From NCBI RefSeq assembly GCF_014203665.1, contig NZ_JACHJN010000011.1:186001-250000 (forward strand): a stretch of 64,000 bases of DNA, read 5' to 3'. Shown one piece after another: positions 43,398 through 51,498 of this stretch. The notes under the pieces were generated by a model that searched no databases, was not told where the DNA came from, and saw nothing but the letters and a program-made list of their open reading frames with translations. Within the stretch, counting starts at the first letter, position 1, and each line of letters starts with the position of its first letter. The DNA comes from Saccharothrix tamanrassetensis (GTDB taxonomy: Bacteria > Actinomycetota > Actinomycetes > Mycobacteriales > Pseudonocardiaceae). The translations under genes and the position numbers were made by a program.

Positions 43398-45845
43398 TCA
43401 CAGGTTGCACAGCAGCGCGCACGCCTTCGCCGAGGAGTACGGCGAGTAGGACGGCGGAGTGCCCGGAGGCGAGTTGCGCGGCGTGTACTTCGCCTTGGCG
43501 TAGTTGGTGATCGGGAACAGCGTCAGCAAGGCGTAGGTCGAGCAGTACACCTGCTTGGACTGGCCGGGTGCCAGGCTGAACGTCCCGCCCGCCGTCTCGC
43601 AGGACGGCTCCTCCAGGTCGTAGACGCTTGCGTGGTCGATCGCGACCGGACCGTCGTTGGTGATCGTGATGCGCCACCGGGCGGTGCCGAACAGCGCGCC
43701 CAGCAGGCCCACCGGCGTCTGCTTCACCCAAGGACCGGAACCGCCCGGACCGCAGTGCGACGCCGAGTTCGAGGCGCAGATCTCCTTCTCCACCCGCACC
43801 ACGGGCAGGCACGCCGCGCCGGGAGCGACCGGCACCGACACCGTGTTCGAGCTGAACGAGCCGGAGACGTCCGTGCCCGTCGCGGTGTTCGTCACGTCCG
43901 TGACGGTGCACGCGGTGGCGACCGTGGTCTGGAAGCACACCTGCGGCGGGTCACCGGCGAAGTCCACCACCAGGTTCGGCTCGGCCCCGCCGCCGAAGTC
44001 GGCCCCGTTGGTCAGCACCAGCCGGGCCGTGACGGTCAGCGAGGTGTTCGCGCTGGGCGACACGCCGGTCAGGTCGACCGTCCCGTCCGGCGCGAAGCCG
44101 GGCGTCGGGACCACCGTTCCCGCCTGGTTCACCACGGTCACGCTGGACGCGCCGAGGTTCACGTTCGCCGGGGTGATGCCCTCCAGTCTCGCCGAGAGGT
44201 AGCCGGTGACGTGGTTCGTGCCGCCGTCGCAGTAGAAGTCGGCCGGTGTCAACGTGACCGCCGCACCGCTGCGCACGCACGGGGAGGCTCCCGTGGCCGG
44301 GTCCATCGAGAACAGCACGCCCGCGTCCCCCAGGCCGATCAGGCACTGCGTGGTCGAGTCGAACGCGTAGCCGTAGTCACGGGTGTGGCCGCCGTTGACG
44401 TTCGGGTGCGAGGCCGGGTTCGGGAATCCCGCGCAGCCGGCACCGGTCGTCCAGTCGTGGCAGATCGCCGCGCCCGCGTACGGGCCGCCCCAGATCGCCA
44501 GGTAGCTCCGGGTGTGCCCGTCCGGCCCGACGATCACCTCGGGGTTGAACACCAGCACCCCGCCGGGCAGTGACGCGGCCGACGACGGAGCGGCCAGCGG
44601 CGCGCCGGCGGTCGTGTAGCACGTGGTGACGTTCGAGCCGCCGGTCGTGCCGGCGCACGCGCCCACCGCCGCACCGGACGTGTCGTAGGCGGTGTAGGCG
44701 TTGTAGGTGTAGTTGTTCGCCGGTCCGAGCGGACGCGGTGTCCCCCAGCCCGCGCACGCGCTGCCGGTCGCCGGGTCGAAGCAGCCCATCGCGGGCACCT
44801 GGCCGGCCTGCGGCGAGGAGGACGCGAACACCTTGCCCGCCACCACGGTCATCGCGCCCAGGTACAGCGAGGCGGGGGCGGCCGGGTTGCTGCCGTTGGG
44901 CGGCACGATCGGCGCGTACGGCTGGCCGGGGCACGCGGACTTGGACGAGACCGTCCAGCACGTCACCGCGCCCGTCGTCGCCACGCCGTACAGGTTGCCC
45001 GCCACCTCCACGAGCCCGGCGAGGTTGTTCACCGCCGCCGGTGAGCCGCCGGTCGCCAGCAGCGGCCAGTAGCCGCAGTTCGCCGCGGCGGCCAGGTCCA
45101 GACAGCCGACGCCGACCGAGGACGCGGTGATGGCGGCGTAGTAGACGTGGGACGGCGTGGCCGGGTCGCGGACGTACTGGGGCGCCAAGGGGCTGGAGAT
45201 GTCACCGGCCGAACCGGATTGGAGCGGGCCGACCGCGGTGTTGAGCGTCTTGGGCCACGGCCCGCCCGCGCACAGCGAGCCGGTGGCGAGTTCGCTGCAC
45301 ACGACCTTCGGCTGGGCGAAGGACGCGTGGTGGAAGATGTTCCACGCCTGCAACGAGCCGCTCGGCGTGCGGTGCAGCAGCGGGGTGAACCCGTCGCCAC
45401 CGGTGGCCGTGGCGGCGGCCTGCACCGGCGGAGTCAGCTCGGAGGCCAGCACCGTCCCACCGGGCCGGGCGGCCGGATTGGCGGCCCGCACCGCGACCGT
45501 CCCGGACGCGGGCTCGGCACCCTGGAACGTCGTGCCGTCCGCGGACCACTGCGGTGTCCAGCCGGGCGGAACGCGCAACGAGCCGGGAACGTAGGCGTGT
45601 GCGGAACCGATCTGGTCGGTGATGGCCGCCGCGCCGATCGCCGCGGAGTTGTTGTCGTAGTCGACGGTCCACGACGCCGTGCCGCCGTGGTCCACCGGGG
45701 TGGCCGCCGTCCGCACCGACTTGGTCAGCGTCGACACCGCGAGCGGATCGGCCGCGGCCGGTGCCGCGCCGGGGACCACCACCAGGGCCGCGGCCAGCAG
45801 AGGGACGAACAACGTCGGAAGGAGTTTCGACCTGCTTCTTCGCAT
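43398..45845 (-). CDS. Large secreted DUF11-like repeat protein
   Basis: An 815-residue exported protein. The signal peptide has a basic start (MRRSRSKLLP), a hydrophobic core and PAAA-DP near residue 33. An N-terminal beta domain (VDHGGTASWTVDYDNNSAA, DQIGSAHAYVPGSLRVPPGW) and C-terminal domains (TNTATGTDVSGSFSSNT, WRITITNDGPVAIDHASVYD) resemble DUF11/SdrD-B conserved repeats. The middle 400 residues look like a repeated beta-propeller-like region rich in CxxxG motifs. It ends in CALLCNL with no LPxTG or membrane anchor, so it is likely released. ATG at 45845 has GAGGA at good spacing; ATG 45851 is too close. Function is unknown, perhaps cell-surface adhesion. Confidence 0.75.
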   Translation of the reverse strand: MRRSRSKLLPTLFVPLLAAALVVVPGAAPAAADPLAVSTLTKSVRTAATPVDHGGTASWTVDYDNNSAAIGAAAITDQIGSAHAYVPGSLRVPPGWTPQWSADGTTFQGAEPASGTVAVRAANPAARPGGTVLASELTPPVQAAATATGGDGFTPLLHRTPSGSLQAWNIFHHASFAQPKVVCSELATGSLCAGGPWPKTLNTAVGPLQSGSAGDISSPLAPQYVRDPATPSHVYYAAITASSVGVGCLDLAAAANCGYWPLLATGGSPAAVNNLAGLVEVAGNLYGVATTGAVTCWTVSSKSACPGQPYAPIVPPNGSNPAAPASLYLGAMTVVAGKVFASSSPQAGQVPAMGCFDPATGSACAGWGTPRPLGPANNYTYNAYTAYDTSGAAVGACAGTTGGSNVTTCYTTAGAPLAAPSSAASLPGGVLVFNPEVIVGPDGHTRSYLAIWGGPYAGAAICHDWTTGAGCAGFPNPASHPNVNGGHTRDYGYAFDSTTQCLIGLGDAGVLFSMDPATGASPCVRSGAAVTLTPADFYCDGGTNHVTGYLSARLEGITPANVNLGASSVTVVNQAGTVVPTPGFAPDGTVDLTGVSPSANTSLTVTARLVLTNGADFGGGAEPNLVVDFAGDPPQVCFQTTVATACTVTDVTNTATGTDVSGSFSSNTVSVPVAPGAACLPVVRVEKEICASNSASHCGPGGSGPWVKQTPVGLLGALFGTARWRITITNDGPVAIDHASVYDLEEPSCETAGGTFSLAPGQSKQVYCSTYALLTLFPITNYAKAKYTPRNSPPGTPPSYSPYSSAKACALLCNL

Positions 45846-46213
45846 GGTCATTTCCTCGATTCTCGCCGGTCCGGACCGGATCCGGAGTCAACCCGAACCG
45901 TAAGAACGCCGGTGACCCGCGACAATGACCCTCACCCCGGTGCCGGGCCGGGGTGCCCCATCGGCGGAAGGCCGGACCCGAAATCGCCGAGCCGCACCTC
46001 CCGGCTCTACTTTGCGGCGAATGCGAGGCACGCGATCTGCGGACAGCGTCAGCGATCCGGCCCAACGCCCCCGACCGGCCGTGAACTACTCGTCCGGCCG
46101 ATGTGCGGCCGGCGCCGCCGGCGGCAGACTCACCGCACGTCTGTGCCGGCTCCCGCCGACCGCCGATCGTCGGGTGCCGGGTGCCGGGTGCCGGGTGCCG
46201 GGATGCCGCGTGC
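45846..46213. repeat. Intergenic region with a 7-bp tandem repeat (46171-46206)
   Basis: This 368-nt gap lies between two minus-strand genes. Near its left end is the presumed promoter of the secreted-protein gene. At 46171-46198 the unit CGGGTGC occurs four times in perfect tandem, followed by a diverged fifth unit. The array ends just outside the accC stop at 46214, so it would be in the 3' UTR of the acc operon. No gene was recognised in the rest. Confidence 0.7.
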
Positions 46214-47557
46214 TCAGGCTTGGCCGAGCAGTTCCGCGACCAACGACGTGTGGTGGCGGCCCGCGCCGAACTCCGGTGTGGCCAGTACACCGTCCAGGAA
46301 GGACGCGGTGGTGCAGACGCCCTTCACGTGCAGTTCGCCCAGCGCTCGCCGCATCCGCGCGATCGCCTGCTCCCGGTCGGGCCCCCACACCACGAGCTTG
46401 GCCAACAGCGAGTCGTAGAACGGCACGACCTCGGCCCCGGTGAACGCATGGGTGTCGACCCGCACGAACGGCCCGCCCGGCGGGATGAACTCGCTCAGCA
46501 CGCCCGGTGTCGGGGCGAAGTCGCGGGTCGGGTCCTCGGCGTTGATCCGGCATTCGATCGCCACACCGTCGCGCCGTGCACCGCACCGCGCCACGTCCAA
46601 GGGGAGGCCCGCGGCGATTTCCAGCTGCGCGCGGACCAGGTCCAGGCCGGTGACGGCTTCGGTCACCGGGTGTTCGACCTGGATGCGGCAGTTCACCTCC
46701 ATGAAGTAGAAGCGGCCTTCCTCGTCCACCAGGAACTCCCACGTGCCGGCACCCACGTAACCGGCCGCCAGGGCGCCCCGCACCGCCGCCTCGCCCATCC
46801 GTTCCGCCAAGCCCGGCGGCAGGTTGGGAGCCGGGGTCTCCTCCACCAGCTTCTGGTGTCGGCGCTGTACCGAGCAGTCCCGTTCGCCCAGGTGCACCGC
46901 GGCACCGTGCGTGTCGCACAGCACTTGGACCTCCACGTGCCGCGCGGTGCGCAGGTAGCGTTCCACGTAGACCCGCCCGTCACCGAACAGGGACTCCGCG
47001 GTAGCCCGCGTTCCCGCGTACACAGCAGCGAAATCCGCACGGGAGTGGACCACCGCCATGCCCCGTCCGCCGCCGCCCGCGACCGCCTTCACGATCACCG
47101 GGTAGCCGATGCCGTCGGCCAGCTCCTGTGCCTGCGCCGCGTCGACCGGCTCGACCCCGCCCGGCAGCAACGGCAAGCCGGCGCGCGCCATCAACGCCCG
47201 TGCGGACGCCTTGTTCCCCAATGTGGCCATCACGTCCGGCGGCGGGCCGATCAGCACCACGCCGGCGTCCGCGCACGCCTCGGCGAAGTCCGGGTCCTCG
47301 GACAGGAACCCGTAACCGGGGTGGATCGCCTCCGCACCGGTCTGGAGTGCCGCGGTCAGCACGGCCGCCGCGTTCAGGTAGCTCTTGCGGGACGCGGCCG
47401 GCCCGACGCACACCGCCTCGTCCGCGAACCGGACCGCCGCCGAGGCCGCGTCCGCCTCGGAGTGGCACACCACCGTGCGCACGTCCAGCTCACGGCACGT
47501 GCGTGCGACGCGCAGGGCGATCTCGCCCCGATTGGCGATCAGCACCTTCCGGAACAC
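46214..47557 (-). CDS. accC: Acetyl-CoA carboxylase, biotin carboxylase subunit
   Basis: A 447-residue ATP-grasp enzyme with FRKVLIANRGEIALRVARTC at the start, YPVIVKAVAGGGGRGMAVV (ATP-binding glycine loop) near residue 155, the ERDCSVQRRHQKLVEE motif, and EVNCRIQVEHPVTEAVTG with the catalytic residues near 285. It carboxylates biotin on AccB using bicarbonate and ATP. It is a stand-alone subunit, unlike the fused alpha-chains (AccA/PccA type) used by most actinobacterial housekeeping carboxylases. It is 4 nt downstream of accB in the accDA-accB-accC operon. Confidence 0.95.
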   Translation of the reverse strand: MFRKVLIANRGEIALRVARTCRELDVRTVVCHSEADAASAAVRFADEAVCVGPAASRKSYLNAAAVLTAALQTGAEAIHPGYGFLSEDPDFAEACADAGVVLIGPPPDVMATLGNKASARALMARAGLPLLPGGVEPVDAAQAQELADGIGYPVIVKAVAGGGGRGMAVVHSRADFAAVYAGTRATAESLFGDGRVYVERYLRTARHVEVQVLCDTHGAAVHLGERDCSVQRRHQKLVEETPAPNLPPGLAERMGEAAVRGALAAGYVGAGTWEFLVDEEGRFYFMEVNCRIQVEHPVTEAVTGLDLVRAQLEIAAGLPLDVARCGARRDGVAIECRINAEDPTRDFAPTPGVLSEFIPPGGPFVRVDTHAFTGAEVVPFYDSLLAKLVVWGPDREQAIARMRRALGELHVKGVCTTASFLDGVLATPEFGAGRHHTSLVAELLGQA

Positions 47558-47561
47558 CGGC

Positions 47562-47993
47562 TCAGCCGTCCGAAGGTTCGAGGGTGAACAGGGTCTGGCC
47601 GTACTGGACGGGATCGCCGTCCGCGGGCAGCACCGACGCCACCCGGCCGTCCTGATCCGACTCCACCGGCAGCATCAGCTTCATCGCCTCCACGATCGCC
47701 ACCTGCTGTCCTTTGTGGACGGTATCGCCCACCCGGACGAACGGTTCCGCACCCGGTTCGGCGGCCCGGTAGAACGTGCCGACGCTGGGCGAGCGGATCG
47801 CCGGGACGTCGGTCCCGGTCACCTCCTCCACCACGACGGGACCGGCGGCCCGCGCCCCTTCCGCCCACTCCAGCTCGAACGCGACGTCGGCCACCCGCAC
47901 GGTGAACCGCGTCGGCAGGGCGGGCAACGAATCCAGGGTGCTCAACAACGACGCGCGCACGCGGTCGAGCTGCCCGTCCAGCGGTGACGTCAC
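47562..47993 (-). CDS. accB: Acetyl-CoA carboxylase, biotin carboxyl carrier protein
   Basis: A 143-residue carrier. The biotin-accepting lysine lies in [12 protein letters not shown], with the stand-alone bacterial BCCP features [10 protein letters not shown] (start of the biotinyl domain) and a thumb-like segment before it. The N-terminal 60 residues are a variable region. GTG at 47993 follows AAGGAGC and overlaps the accDA stop by 4 nt. It shuttles carboxyl groups between AccC and the AccDA fusion. Confidence 0.94.
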   Translation of the reverse strand: MTSPLDGQLDRVRASLLSTLDSLPALPTRFTVRVADVAFELEWAEGARAAGPVVVEEVTGTDVPAIRSPSVGTFYRAAEPGAEPFVRVGDTVHKGQQVAIVEAMKLMLPVESDQDGRVASVLPADGDPVQYGQTLFTLEPSDG

Positions 47994-49810
47994 GGCGTAG
48001 CTCCTTCGACCAGGCGGAGTTCGGAGGTGTGGTCACGGCCGAACGCCCGGAACCGCGCACGTCGGTCGGCCACCAGCTCGTCCGGACCCAGGTGCGCCAA
48101 CTCCCGCAGCGCGGCGGACAACGCCGGCCGCAGCCCGTCCGAAACCGTTGTGCGGTCGGCGTTCTCCGGCACCACGCCGTCCACCACACCCAGCGCCACC
48201 AGGTCACGCGCGGTCAGCCGCAACGCGGCCGAAGCCAGCGGGGCGGCCGAGCGGTCGTGCCACAGGATCGCCGCGCACCCCTCCGGGCTGATCACCGAGT
48301 AGACGCCGTCGGCGAGCGACAGCACCCGGTTGGCCACGGCGAGCGCGAGCGCTCCCCCGCTGCCGCCTTCCCCGGTGACCACGGTGACCACCGGCACCGG
48401 CAGCGACGACATGAGCCGCAGGTTCTCCGCGATCGCGTGAGCCTGCCCCTGTTCCTCCGCTTCCGCGCCGGGGTGCGCGCCGGGCGTGTCCACCAGCGTG
48501 ACGACCGGCAGCCCGAGCTTGGCCGCGAGCCGCATCAGCCGCGCGGCCTTGCGGTACCCGGCGGGCGAGGGCATCCCGAACGAGCGCTTGGCGAGTTCCC
48601 GCGCGTCGTGCCCCTTCTGGTGGCCGATGAGCACCACCGGCACACCGCCCAACCTGGCCACGCCACCGACTATCGCCGGGCAGTCCGCGGACATCCGGTC
48701 GCCGTGCAGTTCCACGAAGTCGGTGAACACCGTGCGCGCGTAGTCGAGCGTGGTCGGCCGCCCGACCGCGCGAGCCAGGCGGACCACCTCGTGCGCGTCC
48801 CGCTCGGGCAACCGCCCCGGATCACCGATCACCAGCTCCGACAACCGCTCCGCGCCGGCCCCTGACGAGCCGTTCCGCACGCCCGAGCCGTTGCCCGCCG
48901 AGCCGTTCCCCGCCGGGCCATTCCCCGCCGGGCCATTCCCCGCCGGGCCATTCCCCGCCGGGCCATTCCCCGCCGACCCGGTTCCCGACGGCCGCCCCGC
49001 GCGCGCCTCCGGCCCCATGGCCGACAACAACACCGCGAGTTCCGCCCGCAACCGGTCGCGGGGCACGATCCGGTCCAGCAACCCGTGCGCCAGCAGGAAC
49101 TCCGCGGTCTGGAAGTCGTCCGGCAACTCCTGCCCGATGGTCTGCTCGACGACCCGCCGCCCGGCGAACCCGAACCGCGCCCTGGGCTCGGCCACCACCA
49201 CGTCGCACAAGGTCGCGAACGACGCGGCGACCCCGCCGTACGTCGGATCGGTCACCAGGCACACCGTGGGCACACCGGCCTCGTCCAACGCCGCGAGCGC
49301 CGCACTCGTCTTCGCCATCTGCATCAGCGAAATGGCGCCCTCCTGCATCCGTGCCCCACCCGACGCGGTGACCAGCACCAGCGGCGCGCGCTCCACCAGC
49401 GCGCGTTCGGCGGCGAGGGTGATCAATTCGCCGGCACCGGCACCAAGGCTGCCGCCGAGGAACCGGAAGTCCATCGCCGCCACCACGACCGGGATGCCGT
49501 CCAATCGCCCGGCAGCCGCCAGCACGGCCTCGCGCATCCCGGTTGCCGCCCGAGCCCGGTCCAGCCGCACCGAGTAGGGCTCCCGGTCCACGAACGAGAG
49601 CACGTCCACCGCGCCCACCTGCGCGCCGATCGACTCGACCGAGCCCGGATCGAGCAACGAGTCGACCCGCTGCGCCGCGGTGAGCCGATCGTGGTGCCCG
49701 CACTCCGGGCAGACCCCGGCATCCCGCCACCACCGGGGCCCGAACACCGGCGACCGACAAGCCGGACACAACACCCAACGCACTCCGTCGACCAACCCCG
49801 TCCGCCCCAT
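47990..49810 (-). CDS. accDA: AccD-AccA fusion: acetyl-CoA carboxyltransferase beta/alpha subunits
   Basis: A 606-residue fusion. Residues 1-285 are AccD-like, with a zinc ribbon (CPACRSP...CPECGHHD) and carboxyltransferase blocks [20 protein letters not shown] and [13 protein letters not shown] linker near 290-325 consists of GNGPA-type pentads. Residues about 325-606 are AccA-like, with [41 protein letters not shown] and [18 protein letters not shown]. It makes malonyl-CoA with AccB and AccC. ATG at 49810 follows GGGAGGGG. This bacterial-type set is known beside aromatic polyketide clusters, but no PKS is in this window. Confidence 0.95.
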   Translation of the reverse strand: MGRTGLVDGVRWVLCPACRSPVFGPRWWRDAGVCPECGHHDRLTAAQRVDSLLDPGSVESIGAQVGAVDVLSFVDREPYSVRLDRARAATGMREAVLAAAGRLDGIPVVVAAMDFRFLGGSLGAGAGELITLAAERALVERAPLVLVTASGGARMQEGAISLMQMAKTSAALAALDEAGVPTVCLVTDPTYGGVAASFATLCDVVVAEPRARFGFAGRRVVEQTIGQELPDDFQTAEFLLAHGLLDRIVPRDRLRAELAVLLSAMGPEARAGRPSGTGSAGNGPAGNGPAGNGPAGNGPAGNGSAGNGSGVRNGSSGAGAERLSELVIGDPGRLPERDAHEVVRLARAVGRPTTLDYARTVFTDFVELHGDRMSADCPAIVGGVARLGGVPVVLIGHQKGHDARELAKRSFGMPSPAGYRKAARLMRLAAKLGLPVVTLVDTPGAHPGAEAEEQGQAHAIAENLRLMSSLPVPVVTVVTGEGGSGGALALAVANRVLSLADGVYSVISPEGCAAILWHDRSAAPLASAALRLTARDLVALGVVDGVVPENADRTTVSDGLRPALSAALRELAHLGPDELVADRRARFRAFGRDHTSELRLVEGATP

Positions 49811-50116
49811 ACCGCCCCTCCCGTCGTCGTGGGCCGACACGGTGCCCCTCACCCCTGGGAAGGCGGTCGAACCCGGCTGGGGTCCGCCGACTTCACGCAG
49901 GTAGACCCACCCGCCTCCCGAGCGCCGCCACCGAGCGCCCACCGCCGGCGACAGCGGCGACGGGCGGCCCGATTACCTTCCGGTGCCCGTCGTCGGAGGC
50001 CGGCACCCGACACTGGGGAAAAACCTCATCGAGGCCCACCAGCAACCCACCGCGCCGCACCACTGCCGTCTGCGGCAACGGCGTTCGGAACTGCGCGACG
50101 ACCGGGAGAGACGACG
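49811..50116. promoter_or_regulatory. Divergent spacer between accDA and a membrane protein gene
   Basis: A 306-nt spacer expected to hold the acc operon promoter (minus strand) and that of the membrane protein. No clear -35/-10 pair, FapR-like operator or hairpin was recognised by eye. A 61-codon minus-strand frame (49893-50078) has no ribosome site or recognisable domain and is not called. Confidence 0.35.
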
Positions 50117-51109
50117 ATGACGGTGTTGAGGCCGTGGCGCGAGTGGCACCGACCGCTGATGGTGAACGTGACCTTCATGATCGGGTTCGTGCTGGTGTCC
50201 GCGGTGGGTGTGGTCGTGGACGACCGCACGCTGCTGGACGAGTCGGTGTGGATGAAGCCGCTGAAGTTCAGCTTCGCCTTCGCCCTGTACGCGGGCACGT
50301 TGGCCTGGCTGCTGACCAAGCTGCACAAGGGCAGGCGCTTCGCCTGGTGGGTCGGCACCGCCTTCGCCGTGATCGCGACGATCGAGGTCGCGGCCATCAC
50401 CACCCAGGGGGCACGAGGGACGTTCAGCCACTTCAACGAGTTCTCGACCGACCCGGTGACCCGCGTCCTCTTCCCGCTGCTCACCTACGGCGTCATGCTG
50501 ATCTACGTCCTGAACCTGCTCGTCGTGCTGGTGGTCCTCCGCCAACGCATCGGCGACCGCGCGCTCAACGCGGCGCTGCGAGCCGGTCTCGGCCTGGCCA
50601 CGCTGGGGATGACGCTGCCGATGTGGTGGCTGACGTACAAGGTCGACCCGCGAACGGTGACGGACGCCAACGGCAGCCGACTGCTGCTGCATCAGAGCCA
50701 CGGAGTCGGCGACCCCGACGGGCGCGGCATGCCGATCACCCACTGGAGCGTGACCGGTGGCGACTACCGGCCGGGGCACTTCCTGGCCCTGCACGGGATT
50801 CACGTGCTGCTGCTGATCACGGCGGTCTTGGCGGTGCTCGGAACCCGCGTGGCCTGGCTGCACGCCGAGCGGGTGCGGGCCCGGCTGATCGGCGTCGCCG
50901 CGCTGGGCTACACCGGCCTGGTCGTGCTGATCACCTGGCAGGCCAACCGCGGCCAGTCGCTCGTCCACCCGGACGCGGCGACGCTGGTCGCCCTCGCCGC
51001 GGTCGTCCTGGCTACCGCGATCGGGCTGGTGGCAGTGGTCGCCGCCGCCCGACGCGCACCGGCGGAGCCGGTTCGACCCGACAACACACCGACTCCGGCC
51101 ACACGCTGA
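50117..51109 (+). CDS. Polytopic membrane protein of unknown function
   Basis: A 330-residue protein with about eight hydrophobic segments (for example VNVTFMIGFVLVSAVGVVV, FAFALYAGTLAWLLTKL, LFPLLTYGVMLIYVLNLLVV, FLALHGIHVLLLITAVLAVL). Conserved-looking polar elements are DESVWMKPLKFSFAF near residue 40, TQGARGTFSHFNEFS near 98, and HQSHGVGDPDG with DYRPGHFLALHGIH near 190-230; the latter could be ligand or haem-contact sites. No enzyme family was recognised. The ATG has GGGAGAGACG upstream. It is monocistronic. Confidence 0.75.
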   Translation: MTVLRPWREWHRPLMVNVTFMIGFVLVSAVGVVVDDRTLLDESVWMKPLKFSFAFALYAGTLAWLLTKLHKGRRFAWWVGTAFAVIATIEVAAITTQGARGTFSHFNEFSTDPVTRVLFPLLTYGVMLIYVLNLLVVLVVLRQRIGDRALNAALRAGLGLATLGMTLPMWWLTYKVDPRTVTDANGSRLLLHQSHGVGDPDGRGMPITHWSVTGGDYRPGHFLALHGIHVLLLITAVLAVLGTRVAWLHAERVRARLIGVAALGYTGLVVLITWQANRGQSLVHPDAATLVALAAVVLATAIGLVAVVAAARRAPAEPVRPDNTPTPATR

Positions 51110-51160
51110 GCCGAGGTCGGACGGTCCCGAGGACCGAACAACGCAGCCACCCACCTACCT

Positions 51161-51199
51161 CTGATCGAAACCGCAATTCTGCGGTTACAATTCGATCAG
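51161..51199. terminator. Two-stage hairpin shared by convergent transcripts
   Basis: The outer arms CTGATCGA (51161-51168) and TCGATCAG (51192-51199) enclose inner arms AACCGCA (51169-51175) and TGCGGTT (51180-51186), with loop ATTC and a 5-nt bulge on one side. The right arm overlaps the stop codon of the minus-strand small peptide gene, so the hairpin could end both that transcript and the convergent membrane-protein transcript. Confidence 0.7.
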
Positions 51200-51372
51200 G
51201 CGATGGATTGGAGGCGTCGACCCGCGCTATCCACCCAGTTCTTGCTGTCCGGGGACGTGCTCGCGGTGGACATGTTCGCAGTAGACGTGTTCACCGCGAG
51301 CATGTTCACGGTGGAGACGGCCACAAGCGCAACGACCGCGAGCGTAAGGCTGAGCGCGCAGAGCTTCCTCAT
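51196..51372 (-). CDS. Small exported peptide (58 aa), hypothetical
   Basis: The frame from ATG 51372 encodes 58 residues. It starts MRKLCALSLTLAVVALVAVS, a textbook short signal sequence. A Ser/Thr/Asn/Met-rich stretch with a partial repeat (NMLAVNTSTANMSTAST) follows, and the end is GRRLQSIA. A GAGGGAG ribosome site is about 12 nt upstream, a longish spacing. It lies 126 nt downstream of a large SARP-STAND-TPR gene on the same strand, and a hairpin overlaps its stop. It could be a secreted signal or surface peptide; no family was recognised. Confidence 0.5.
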   Translation of the reverse strand: MRKLCALSLTLAVVALVAVSTVNMLAVNTSTANMSTASTSPDSKNWVDSAGRRLQSIA

Positions 51373-51498
51373 GGGGAAACGAGACTCCCTCGACAGTACG
51401 ATTTCCGTCGAGTTGGAATCCTCGCGCAGCGGAGCGATCTTTGCAAATCGGTGCCCTTAACGGGGTCACTCACCAGGGTACCGGGTGGTCAGCGGTGC

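Noticed and set aside
49893..50078. 61-codon minus-strand gene upstream of accDA
   Set aside because: No ribosome site or recognisable feature; it lies in the expected promoter region of the operon.
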